Source: Marinobacter salarius
Lineage (GTDB): Bacteria; Pseudomonadota; Gammaproteobacteria; Pseudomonadales; Oleiphilaceae
Reading direction: 5' to 3'
Assembly: GCA_000831005.1 (NCBI GenBank)
Contig: CP007152.1
Location: forward strand, 4,154,001 to 4,218,000
Length of the DNA: 64,000 nucleotides
In this document: positions 35,842-44,394 of the stretch, one piece after another
Layout: the number at the start of each line of letters is the position of its first letter
How positions within the stretch are numbered: the first letter of the stretch is position 1
Translations under genes and position numbers: made by a program
Notes under the pieces: generated by a model
The model's input: only the letters and a program-made list of their open reading frames with translations
Told to the model about the DNA's origin: nothing
Databases searched by the model: none

Positions 35842-36399
35842 GTGGAAAGGCTCCCAATATTTACTGATGCCGCTGAAGCGATAGAGTTCTACGAAGCAAC
35901 TCCTTCTTCCTGGTCTAGCAATCTGATGAAGGCGTGGGTTGTTCGGCACCTCGTTGAAGACGGTTATGCGAATGCTGATATTAGGGATGCTCTGAAAATT
36001 CGGAAAAAGTATGTTGTCACACACCTTATTCGTGTTGGCAAATCCTTATCACTAGAAGAGTTCCAGCTTTGGGCCCAGTACCCTGTAAGCATCACATTTG
36101 GTCACATGCGGGCAATAGCTTCACTGCCCTACCCTACGCGGCGAGACTTGTTAAAACTTTTGCTTAAAACCAAGACAACGGTCTCTCAACTAGAACAAAT
36201 TGCCCGAGGCAAAAAGCTGGACAATGAGACAGATATTCGAAAGCTTGAAAGGGACATCTCAGACCATACTGGCCAGCCAACCAGGATCCGCTTCAACCAT
36301 AAGAAAAAATCAGGATCGATAACTGTCGATTTCTTTAGCCTGGATGAATTTGACTTCCTATGTGAAAAGCTTGGCTACAAACCCTCTGATGACTTTTAA
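35842..36399 (+). CDS. Short ParB-like protein lacking the N-terminal CTPase domain
   Basis: 185 residues from a GTG start at 35842. The middle has a ParB/KorB-type helix-turn-helix region (LVEDGYANADIRDALKIRKKYVVTHLIRVGKSLS). The C-terminal part (LERDISDHTGQPTRIRFNHKKKSGSITVDFFSLDEFDFLCEKLG) is a good match to the dimerisation domain of chromosomal-type ParB. The N-terminal ParB/Srx nucleotide-binding domain is absent. It points toward, and ends 131 bases before, the six 34-bp repeats, with a complete ParB-ParA pair on the other side. Likely role: site-specific DNA binding as a KorB-like regulator or centromere accessory factor. Confidence 0.6.
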   Translation: MERLPIFTDAAEAIEFYEATPSSWSSNLMKAWVVRHLVEDGYANADIRDALKIRKKYVVTHLIRVGKSLSLEEFQLWAQYPVSITFGHMRAIASLPYPTRRDLLKLLLKTKTTVSQLEQIARGKKLDNETDIRKLERDISDHTGQPTRIRFNHKKKSGSITVDFFSLDEFDFLCEKLGYKPSDDF

Positions 36400-36530
36400 G
36401 ATCACAGCATGTGGAACCATCAACCCTAATACCCTGCGACTAAACTCTGCTCTATCGTATCCCGATACCGCTAATACCACCCCAACCAAGTATCTATTTA
36501 CCTGACCCGGATCACTGATCTATGTGGGTG

Positions 36531-36717
36531 CTACCCGCCACGGGTAAATCTGCATTCTGGGAGGTTACCCGCTACGGGTAAGCCTGGATTCTGGAAGGTT
36601 ACCCGCCACGGGTAAGTCTGAATTCTGAGAGGTTACCCGCCACGGGTAAGTCTGGATTCTGAGGGGTTACCCGCCACGGGTAAGTCTGGATTCTGGGACG
36701 TTACCCGCGACGGGTAA
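36531..36717. repeat. Six tandem 34-bp repeats with a palindromic core (centromere-like)
   Basis: The core TTACCCGCCACGGGTAA or a one-base variant occurs at 36531, 36565, 36599, 36633, 36667 and 36701, always 34 bp apart. The 17-bp segments between cores are also conserved (consensus GTCTGGATTCTGGGAGG). Core arms TTACCCG/CGGGTAA are complementary around a 3-nt centre. Copy 1 differs at its first base, copy 2 and copy 6 in the centre. The array lies between the ParB-like gene and parB, as expected of a parS cluster. Uniform period and conserved spacers exclude a CRISPR array. Confidence 0.85.
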
Positions 36718-36789
36718 GATCGAGTCAACACCTCCGCCAATAGGAAAGGGGCAGCAGCATGCCGCCCCTCTCCTATCAACCAGGGATTA

Positions 36790-37911
36790 TCATGATTCAT
36801 TCATCTTAAATTTCTTATTAAGGAGTTCGACGGCGGCTTCGATATCAGATTCTGAAAGACCCTCAATTTGAATCTTGCAAACACCGTCAGCTGAAACAGT
36901 TCGCTTGAGAACCTTTTTTCCATCTTTGCTTGCATAAACTTTTAGCGGAATTGACGAAGTGGGTGTTGATGGAGCCCTGACCGCGCTTTTAAGAGCAGCA
37001 ACTACCTGATCATAGTTAAGCAATTCGCGACCCTCTTTCAGCGATTCTTTGCGATCCTCAAGAAGTTCCTCCGCCCTGGCAAAAAGCTTCTCAGGGTTTT
37101 TCTTCTTAAGTTTCGAAATGATCTCGCCGTAGCTCTGAGCCATATCACTTGGCGCCGGCAGAATTCGAACAAAGATCTCTTCAAGTTCGCAAAGCAGTTT
37201 GTAACGTGAAGAAGTCGACTGAGAAAACCCTTTGGCCTTACTCAGTTCATTCCAGCTCCTGTATTCACCAAGTTCAATCAAACGCTCATAAGCCTGAGCC
37301 TTTTCAAAGAAAGAGACATCCTTGCTGTCATTCTCAAGCAAACTCAAAGCTCTAACGTCTACGTTAGGAACATCACCCACAAATGTTTTGAAGTTGACGC
37401 CGGCGATACGACATGCGGCCCTACGTCGCGACCCATAAAGTAGCTCAAACCGTCCATCTGATTTCGGACGCACCATCCCAGGGTACTGGTTGCCACCACC
37501 AGAGCGAATTGTCGGTAAAATATCCGACAAAGAAATCTCATCAAGGAATTCCTGCTTCCGCTCATTTTCAGGCGATACATCGATGAGTGAAGGATCAATG
37601 TCCTGAAGCTCAAAGCTGACACTCTCCTTGCTGACCGGCATATCGAGAACAACTGAGCTACCTGTTGTTGACGCACCAGCAAGAGCGGCCTTCAATTTCT
37701 CGTTGACTGACTCGTACTCACTTTCAAGATGTGCAACCTGCTCCTCAAGTTCATCGGTATAGGTTTTCTTCCGGACCGGCTCATTACTAAAGGAATTCAA
37801 TGCCGGACTTCTTGAACCCTCAAAGTAACTCTCATCGACTGGATCTGGCGTCTCAGATTCGTCGTCAAGAATCGATAGCTTTGAAGCACCGTATTTATCT
37901 TTGTTAGCCAT
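36790..37911 (-). CDS. parB: Partition protein ParB (plasmid type Ia-like)
   Basis: 373 residues. An N-terminal polar region and coiled coil (TDELEEQVAHLESEYESVNEKLKAAL) precede the ParB/Srx domain with GSRRRAACRIAGVNF (the nucleotide-contact arginines), then an HTH with RSWNELSKAKGFSQSTSSRYKLL, and a C-terminal dimerisation region. The order and size fit ParB of type Ia plasmid systems rather than chromosomal ParB. It is 10 bases downstream of parA and next to the repeat array, its likely binding site. Function: segregation of the element. Confidence 0.85.
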   Translation of the reverse strand: MANKDKYGASKLSILDDESETPDPVDESYFEGSRSPALNSFSNEPVRKKTYTDELEEQVAHLESEYESVNEKLKAALAGASTTGSSVVLDMPVSKESVSFELQDIDPSLIDVSPENERKQEFLDEISLSDILPTIRSGGGNQYPGMVRPKSDGRFELLYGSRRRAACRIAGVNFKTFVGDVPNVDVRALSLLENDSKDVSFFEKAQAYERLIELGEYRSWNELSKAKGFSQSTSSRYKLLCELEEIFVRILPAPSDMAQSYGEIISKLKKKNPEKLFARAEELLEDRKESLKEGRELLNYDQVVAALKSAVRAPSTPTSSIPLKVYASKDGKKVLKRTVSADGVCKIQIEGLSESDIEAAVELLNKKFKMNES

Positions 37912-37921
37912 TTTTCACCTC

Positions 37922-39088
37922 CTATTCCGCGTGTCCGGCATCACGAATTTCTTTCCTTGCTTCACCTGCCTTGGCAACAATTTCATCGATTTTATCCAGG
38001 TGTGAACCTCTCATCGCATCGCCAAAAACTGTCTCAGTAAGGGCGTCGTGCATTTCTGCAAAAAGACGATCGTACATTTCAATCGTGGATTTTAGCTTCT
38101 TCCGGTTGTCAGCATCTGAGGGGTTTTTTTCGTAAATCGAGTATGTGGATGCATTAGCTTTTCCAATTTCATCTGATGCGTGTGCTTCAGCAGTCAGAAC
38201 ATCACCACGCTCAACAGTGAATACCTTCCTGATGATCTGGCCAAAGAATTGGGCATAAGATGATCCACTGAACTTCGTTATGAAGTAACGAAGATCTGGC
38301 AGGTGAGGTGCCACACCCATATCAATGTAAGAACGGGCAGTATCCGAAATCAGCTTCGAAAACTGTAATGTCGACGCGAAATCCAACAAGGCGGCCGGGG
38401 TTGGAACAAAGACGACGTCACAGGCACTGACGACATTCAACGTGGTCATGTTAAGTGAGGGCGTACCATCGATAATGATAAAGTCATAATCTTTACCGAC
38501 TTCACGTAAGCCTTCTCTTAGCTTGGCGATGAATTCAATTTTGGGCTTACGACTGGCTTCCATCAACTGGGGAAGCAACAGGTCAATCGCCAGGTTCTCC
38601 AAACATGACGGAATAATATCAATGTTGTCCCAGTATGTTTTTTGGATAGCGTATCTTAAGTTCTTGGAGGCCCCCCTTGGATGTCCCACCTCCCGAAGAG
38701 CAGCATCATCCTCAAGAATAAATGGCGCAAAGGTGTTCTCATACTTAATGTCGTAATCCGGGCGTTTGCCAAAATAGAAAGACAGCGAACCTTGAGGATC
38801 AGTATCAAGCACCAGACACTTATAACCACGCATGGCCAGGTATTGTGAAAACAGGTGACAAGTTGTGGTTTTGTGGCTGCCACCTTTCAAATTTAGAACC
38901 CCGCATATTGCCGCCGGCAAATTTTCAGGCTTCGATGGTGACGTCCCAAGAACTCTCTGCATGTGGTTGATATGGTTCACTGTGTAGCCAGCCCGAACCT
39001 TTTTTGCTGTATCGGTACGATACTCGGGAGGAGGGAGTCGGCCGTCTTGCTCAGCCGCATACAACGTACCCACACTGATGCCGACCAT
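37922..39088 (-). CDS. parA: Partition ATPase ParA (type Ia, N-terminal HTH)
   Basis: 388 residues from the ATG at 39088. Deviant Walker A LKGGSHKTTTCHLF (about residue 68), Walker A' region DTDPQGSLSFYF, and Walker B FIIIDGTPSLNMTTLN are present. The frame remains open upstream and would encode RRYGTTQAAEMVGISVGTLYAAEQDGRLPPP, a complete MerR-like HTH, but no ATG, GTG or TTG is found before the stop near 39155. So the true start may be an ATT (39113 region) or hidden by a base error. It is followed by parB. Confidence 0.85.
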   Translation of the reverse strand: MVGISVGTLYAAEQDGRLPPPEYRTDTAKKVRAGYTVNHINHMQRVLGTSPSKPENLPAAICGVLNLKGGSHKTTTCHLFSQYLAMRGYKCLVLDTDPQGSLSFYFGKRPDYDIKYENTFAPFILEDDAALREVGHPRGASKNLRYAIQKTYWDNIDIIPSCLENLAIDLLLPQLMEASRKPKIEFIAKLREGLREVGKDYDFIIIDGTPSLNMTTLNVVSACDVVFVPTPAALLDFASTLQFSKLISDTARSYIDMGVAPHLPDLRYFITKFSGSSYAQFFGQIIRKVFTVERGDVLTAEAHASDEIGKANASTYSIYEKNPSDADNRKKLKSTIEMYDRLFAEMHDALTETVFGDAMRGSHLDKIDEIVAKAGEARKEIRDAGHAE

Positions 39089-39135
39089 CTCTGCTGCTTG
39101 AGTAGTGCCGTATCGACGCTGCTGAATCCGGGAGT

Positions 39136-39300
39136 CTACCTCAGAGGTTTCAACCCACTCGGATCGTACTTATCTTTTTGTGCGTCCTTAACAAGCTCAG
39201 GCATCTGGTCCATAACGCTAAAACCGCGCTTGACCACTTTATGCATCTTAGAAATTGCCGCCTTTAACTTGTCAAAGCGTGAATCATCGTTGATAGACAT
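39136..39300 (-). CDS. Small basic protein upstream of parA
   Basis: 54 residues from ATG 39300 with a GAAGGA site 7 bases upstream. The sequence (MSINDDSRFDKLKAAISKMH..., DQMPELVKDAQKDKYDPSGLKPLR) is short, helical and charged. It is the first gene of the small gene-parA-parB unit and its end nearly touches the ParA HTH coding region, so frames may be coupled. It may be an autoregulator of partition, or a leader peptide. No family recognised. Confidence 0.5.
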   Translation of the reverse strand: MSINDDSRFDKLKAAISKMHKVVKRGFSVMDQMPELVKDAQKDKYDPSGLKPLR

Positions 39301-39323
39301 TATAATTCCTTCAAATTTGCCAG

Positions 39324-39368
39324 TTGACAACGGTACGATTGCTAGGATAATCACTGGTAATGTTACCA
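39324..39368 (+). promoter_or_regulatory. Promoter for the replication initiator overlapped by a palindrome
   Basis: TTGACA (39324-39329) and GATAAT (39346-39351) with a 16-bp spacer form a near-consensus sigma-70 promoter reading toward rep. A 14-bp palindrome TGGTAATGTTACCA (39355-39368) sits at the expected transcription start, where a bound protein would block initiation. The divergent parA-unit gene starts at 39300, so the site could control both. Confidence 0.55.
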
Positions 39369-39534
39369 ATTGCACCAGAAAAAGCTATTTTCATTTCAAA
39401 GGATGATACTTTTGGTCGATTGGTGAAAACGCGACGAGTTTTGGCCAGCTGGATACGAAACATCTAACGACAGATAGCGCCGATACCAAAGACAAGGGTT
39501 GCGACTATCCCAACAGGATGATTGGAAGGGCAAA

Positions 39535-40644
39535 ATGGCAATGAATGCTAACAAGGTTCAAAATGACGTCCAGCTGGCACTTGACCTGTTTGGCCTCGAC
39601 CCCCTTATCGACAAGGATTTTACTCATACACTCTCGCTGTATGACGTTATAGGGAAATACATCTATGACAGACGCAGCAAAATCCTCACAGGCGTTACGT
39701 CGGCGGCAGATGCAAAATTCCAGCGAAAGATCATTCACGGTAACGCCGAAATTACAGCAACAATCACAGCCGCCAACATTGAACGCATCGGCAAGAATGG
39801 TGAGAAAGAAAGTGTCTTCGCATTTCCCGGAACTCGTGAACAAGCGATTGAAGATGTACTACGAAAACTCGCCACGGAAAGAAGAGCTGAAACCTACGAG
39901 ACCCAGCTGCCAAACAAAAAGAAAAAATTTCATCTGATCGGACTCCAGTTTTCCCTGTACGAAATTCATCAAGAGTTGGAGAGGCAAGGGAAGAGCTATA
40001 ACTACGTCGAGATCAGGGAAGGGCTCGAAATTCTCTCCAAAGCAGGGCTGAGTTTCGTATCGGAAGATGGAAGCACACTCGCTAACGCCAACTTTTTCCC
40101 GGTTCTATTTTTCGCTGACGCCCCGAAGAAAGGCGATGCCCAAGCATTCATCTGCTTTCATCCGCTCGTTACGGATCTCATCACCAACACTAAATATCGC
40201 AGATCGAAATACAGCAAACTCTTTGAATTCCAGAGTCAGCGCGCGCGGCTGTTTTACGATCGTCTATGCTGCAGCTGGATTCAGGCCGGACCAGGTCGCC
40301 CATACAACATATTGCTTACAACGCTCATTGCCGCATGGAAGGATCCGGCAAACCGGCTCGCTAAAGACAAAGAGATCATCATTGAAGCACTCAACGAGCT
40401 GGTTAAGCGCGACATCATAGAGAAGTACGAGGCGGAGCCTAAGAAAAATAAAGGGAAGATCTACGATTGGTTGTTCACATTGCATGCGAGCAACTCGTTT
40501 GCAAAGCAGCAGGCAGCAGCTCAGAAGGTATTCAACCAGATCACTGCTAAAGCTGAAGGTCGCGCTCTGATGTCAGGCGACGGCGAGTCGCAAGACAGTG
40601 AAAATGACAACAACGAAGGCAAATCATCAAAGATACCTTTCTAA
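39535..40644 (+). CDS. Replication initiator protein (Rep)
   Basis: 369 residues from the ATG at 39535 (site GGAAGGG, 7-nt spacing); a TTG at 39499 is a weaker option. The protein has two winged-helix-like parts: YEIHQELERQGKSYNYVEIREGLEILSKAGLSF in the middle and PYNILLTTLIAAWKDPANRLAKDKEIIIEALNELVKRDIIEKYE in the C-terminal half, followed by a polar tail. Two winged helices are usual for iteron-binding initiators (RepE/TrfA type), and iterons with DnaA boxes lie directly downstream. I cannot place it in an incompatibility group. Confidence 0.7.
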   Translation: MAMNANKVQNDVQLALDLFGLDPLIDKDFTHTLSLYDVIGKYIYDRRSKILTGVTSAADAKFQRKIIHGNAEITATITAANIERIGKNGEKESVFAFPGTREQAIEDVLRKLATERRAETYETQLPNKKKKFHLIGLQFSLYEIHQELERQGKSYNYVEIREGLEILSKAGLSFVSEDGSTLANANFFPVLFFADAPKKGDAQAFICFHPLVTDLITNTKYRRSKYSKLFEFQSQRARLFYDRLCCSWIQAGPGRPYNILLTTLIAAWKDPANRLAKDKEIIIEALNELVKRDIIEKYEAEPKKNKGKIYDWLFTLHASNSFAKQQAAAQKVFNQITAKAEGRALMSGDGESQDSENDNNEGKSSKIPF

Positions 40645-40660
40645 GGTCTAGCCAGAATTT

Positions 40661-41465
40661 AATCCCTGAAACCCCACCAAATAGTTTTCTGAGCTCTAGA
40701 AAAATCCCCCAAACCACACCAATGTTCTTCAGATTCCTCTGTCACATCCTCAAATAACAGCTTTTTCGAACAAAAAATTGACAGAACCGGCTCTCACAGG
40801 GCTAGTCAATCGTAGAAGCGTCAGAGAAATTGCCAAATACCAAGTCTTACTCTGATTTTGCGATGTAAAAAAAGGGGGAGGGAAGGTGCGGCTGTCTGGA
40901 AATTATCCTAGCAAGTCGAATACTATGAACAACGTCAGTATGACACTGTTCTATAGGCTTTTTTATGTTTACGGCCATGTTTAGTTGGCATCTGAACATC
41001 CGCCAAAGACACCTAAAAATCCCTTAAACCACACCAATTACTACATTCGCCAGAAATTTTCATTTTCGTGTAAAAACAAGCAGAATTCACACAAACAGCC
41101 CGCTAAGAGGGGAGGGCAGGGCACTTGGGCGAACATGGTATTACTGGTTCTTGGAGAGAGAAGGGCACAGAACTAATTGAGCTGGTCGAGATAACTATGC
41201 TCAATACACTTTCAGATTAGTGTGGTTTTTGGGATCTTTTCAGTTGGTTTATGGGATAATGATTAAAATGGGCTGTATTTTTACTAGGGTTTATCGGATA
41301 AGCTCACTATATTTCGTTGCAACTGTGGATAAACAACTGAATAACCTGTTAGTATCCTGTGGATGAATTGTTGATATGTGGTTTATAGGATTATTTGCAT
41401 AGGGTTTGAGGGATTATTTCAGCTTGGTTAACCGGACCGAATGACTGTGGTTAATCGGACTGTTC
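40661..41465. repeat. Iteron region and putative replication origin
   Basis: At least ten copies related to TGTGGTTTANGGGATT are spread through this gene-free stretch. Three are on the minus strand (40661-40678, 40703-40720, 41018-41035) and seven on the plus strand, starting near 41221, 41244, 41286, 41377, 41402, 41424 and 41446. A perfect complement of the DnaA consensus lies at 41324-41332 (TGTGGATAA), and a one-mismatch copy at 41358-41366. Together with the adjacent rep gene this suggests a theta-type oriV. The 41.2-41.46 kb cluster is the densest part. Confidence 0.7.
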
Positions 41466-41810
41466 GCAAAGGCTAAGTTCCCACCAGTACAGGCTTAGAA
41501 ACGCTATTGGACATCGAGCCTACCGCTTTAACTCCGTTTTTAGTCCGTCTTTAAAAATAATAATCAGAAATTGCCTGTTGCAATTTATCATTAGGGGAAA
41601 GACATGCACTGGCGCGGACGCCAGCGCACTATTAGCAGCAATATTTTTCTCGCAATATTAAAAAACGAAAAAGCACAACCATAAAGAGAGTAAGACCCTA
41701 CAGCCGAACAACTATATTTGGACTACCTACCTCCGTCTACGGTCCCACCGCTCAGATGGTCGACCTACTTTTTTAAAAACAAGACAACGCAGTGCTTTCA
41801 GTAAAAGGGT
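41466..41810. other. AT-rich gene-free stretch beyond the iterons
   Basis: No convincing gene. A 26-codon frame at 41604-41684 has a purine-rich site (AGGGGAAAG) in front, but its sequence is not recognisable. Within it CTGGCG (41609-41614) and CGCCAG (41619-41624) form a small hairpin that could serve as a single-strand initiation or nicking structure, but no evidence supports that directly. Confidence 0.35.
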
Positions 41811-42158
41811 TTACACAGCGGTGGCAGAAAGTAAATTTCGTTTCTGTGATTGATAACGAAGGTAGTGGAATAGGGCGGTATGAACTGCGCGAGTCGGATT
41901 ACAGTTCCAAGACCCCTCAAGATCAGCGAGCAATGAAGCAGAATTTCCAACATAGAAGGATTTTTTTACTCCGCCTTTCTGAACCGCAACAGGGTGCAAG
42001 GTCATCCTGTTTGCGTGAGCCCAGGCAACAGCCGCGTCTAGCAGCTCGTATTGATATTCGATGGTGTCATCGATGGCCGCGAGCAATTTCATCAGCGTGT
42101 GATCTTCTTCTTTTAGACGCATGGTAAATGGCACAAGCTTTTGCTGTTGAACGGTCAC
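41811..42158 (-). CDS. Small hypothetical protein divergent from the relaxase gene
   Basis: 115 residues from GTG 42158, which is inside a weaker copy of the shared palindrome. The sequence (LVPFTMRLKEEDHTLMKLLAAIDDTIEYQYELLDAAVAW, later NPTRAVHTALFHYLRYQ) is helical and its opening strand-helix-helix looks ribbon-helix-helix-like. By position, divergent from a MobH relaxase, it may be an oriT- or promoter-binding accessory factor. No family recognised. Confidence 0.5.
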   Translation of the reverse strand: MTVQQQKLVPFTMRLKEEDHTLMKLLAAIDDTIEYQYELLDAAVAWAHANRMTLHPVAVQKGGVKKSFYVGNSASLLADLEGSWNCNPTRAVHTALFHYLRYQSQKRNLLSATAV

Positions 42159-42233
42159 CGGTAGATTAGCCTTTTGAAAGGTAAGTGGATGTTAGTGGCA
42201 TTTTGTCCAACCAAATTCCATCTCGCAGCGTTT

Positions 42234-42259
42234 AAACGGTCACCGAGCACTGACCTTTT
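42234..42259. promoter_or_regulatory. 26-bp palindromic operator upstream of the relaxase
   Basis: Left arm AAACGGTCAC (42234-42243), 6-nt spacer, right arm CTGACCTTTT (42250-42259). Each arm differs by one base from the 26309-26334 site, and the spacing is identical. It lies 60 bases before the GTG at 42319. A further degenerate copy (GAACGGTCAC at 42149-42158) overlaps the start of the divergent small gene. Confidence 0.65.
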
Positions 42260-42318
42260 GAGTAATCTATTGGCGATTCCTTTGAGCTATCATCTGGGCT
42301 TTAATTGAGGAGCTCGAC

Positions 42319-44200
42319 GTGATTGGCAGATTTCTGAAGAAAAGCGAGCTACCCAGGAATCGGAAATGCCCACTCTGGGACCGATACACCCAATTGCTTT
42401 AACTGGTGCGGATCTACTGAACACGCCAGCACGGCAATCATTGATCTCGAAGATCAAACGATTAGTTTCCGCGACCGATGTTGTCTGGAACAGGCATTAT
42501 CTTTACGCCATTCAACAGTTCGCAGAACTAGCTCAGAACCTTCCTGCGTCCGAAATTCATCATCATTCAGAGCAGGGTGGATTGATTGACCATACACTGG
42601 AAGCTCTGCATGCCGGAGTCAGAATCTCTCATGGATATATCCTGCCACCGAACGCTGAACCTGAGAACATTGGTCCAAGTGCAGATCGTTGGAGATTCGG
42701 AGCGTTTATCGCGATTTTGGCCCATGATTTAGGCAAAATCGTTACGGATCTGGAAGTTGTATACAGAGCTCCAAACACAACTTTTCAGCAGTGGTTCCCC
42801 TGGTATGGAAATCTGCCAGCCGGTGTTGAATACCAATTTCGATTCCGAAAGAAAATAGAAAATACCCGCCTGGCAAAGACACTCCATGAGAAGTCGGGCA
42901 TGTCATTGCTACCGAGATTACTGACACCGGAAGCGACGAAATGGCTGTTTTCCGATATGGAGCTGGTCTCGCAACTATTCAGTACAGTGTCGCATTCAAC
43001 TTTTGGAGGCCACGTAATAGCTGAAATCGTGAGCACAGCGGATGGTGCGAGTGTGTCAAAGAATCTCGGAGCAAATACAGGCAAGAAAGCGGACCACTCA
43101 TTGGCAGTACCTTTGCACGAAAAATTGGTTGTGTCGTTAAGAAAACTGGTGGCCGATGGGGACCTGATCCGAAATAAGCCTGGCGCGGCACTCTGGGTCA
43201 CCGATGAGTGCACCTGGGTTGTTTCGAAGGCAACAATAGAAGCAGTCCGGGCCCAGCTGCTCAACGAGGGCCACAGTGGTATACCAAAATCAGTCGTGAC
43301 TATCTTTGGGATCCTCAAAGATCATGAATGCATCGTGGCGACACCAGAAGGTGATAGCGTCTGGTATGCAGAGATAGATGACCCCGCTAAAAACTGGCGT
43401 CAAAAGTTGACCTTTCTGTGCTTTAAAAATGAGATCATCTGGCCAACGTCACAACCGGATTTGTTTGATGGCACCGTGACTCCGATAGACCGAAAGGGAA
43501 ATCCTTTGGCTGAAGATCAGCCGCAGGTAAAAGAGGCCATAGAATCGCAAGTCGCCGCCGATAAAAGCTTGGAGTCAGCTGTCTCTCTGCCATGCCCTGA
43601 ACCAACCACCGTCCCTAAAAAGCCCACGAAAACCTGCAAACCAGATGGAAGTAGGGAAGGCAGGTAACAAAATCCCGGAACGAAACGGTTGATCCGAAAT
43701 CCAAAAGTACTACCAATAATGATGAGGGCAAGTTGGTCCCAGAAATAGGGCTTACATCGAAAGATGCTGCCGACAAATGGAAAACTCGCCGACAGATCCA
43801 GGAAGAAGTGCTCCGTCAAAATGACTTTATCTCCTGGTTACTTCGCGGCATTGCGACCAAACGTATTCGCGTGAATGAACCCAAGGCGCCTGTCCATGTG
43901 CTTGAGAATCACATTGCTCTTGTGACACCAGCAATCTTCAATGATTTCCTTGATAAAAATCGCCTTAAAAAGCAGATCTACGAGCGAAGGGCAGGGGACA
44001 AACGAGTTTTCACACTGCTTCAGAAAGAAATTGAAGCCCTCGATATTCACCAAAAAGGCATGAACGGAAAGAACATCGTATCAGTCAGTGTTGAGGGCGT
44101 CCGATCAAGGAGTGAGCTTCGCGTTTACCTGCTAAACCGCGACTGCTTCCCATCGTTGAACAACTTCAACGCCAACCCAGCAATAAAAATTCATCTCTGA
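42319..44200 (+). CDS. traI: MobH-type relaxase TraI (HD-domain N-terminus, TraI_2_C C-terminus), frameshifted
   Basis: Three frames read one relaxase of about 625 residues. GTG 42319, with AGGAG 8 bases upstream, gives the usual N-terminal helix (MIGRFLKKSELPRNR) and a frameshift near 42364 joins it to the long frame ending at 43667. That frame has the MobH HD motifs HHHSEQGGLIDHTLEAL and AILAHDLGKIV. The C-terminal TraI_2_C domain (KRIRVNEPKAPVHVLENHIALVTPAIFNDFL) lies in a frame that is open from 43655 and ends at 44200. The long frame and C-terminal frame overlap at 43655-43667, so one base change restores the gene. The HD metal-binding residues match those of MobH relaxases that nick oriT. 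Confidence 0.8.
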
Positions 44201-44394
44201 ACCCATCCGCTTAGCGAAGCTGAGAACCTGATACCCCACGTCCCAACTGCTATTTTCATAGAAAATAGATGACAATTTTCTTCGACTTACATGGAGTCCA
44301 ACGAGCTGCTGCTGCTGCCTGATCACATAGAACGGCAATCGTTAAGTGGTGTCCGCCGTGGACGCTTGTTATATTCCGGCGTATCTTGCAAGTG

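Noticed and set aside
36531..36717. Possible CRISPR array
   Set aside because: Repeat cores are perfect palindromes and the intervening bases are conserved across copies, not unique spacers; no cas genes are near.
41604..41684. 26-codon micro-ORF with an AGGGGAAAG site
   Set aside because: Too short and without recognisable features; noted only inside the gene-free stretch.
43652..43670. Programmed ribosomal frameshift in the relaxase
   Set aside because: No slippery heptamer or downstream structure is clear, and many housekeeping genes in the window show the same kind of break, so an error is simpler.
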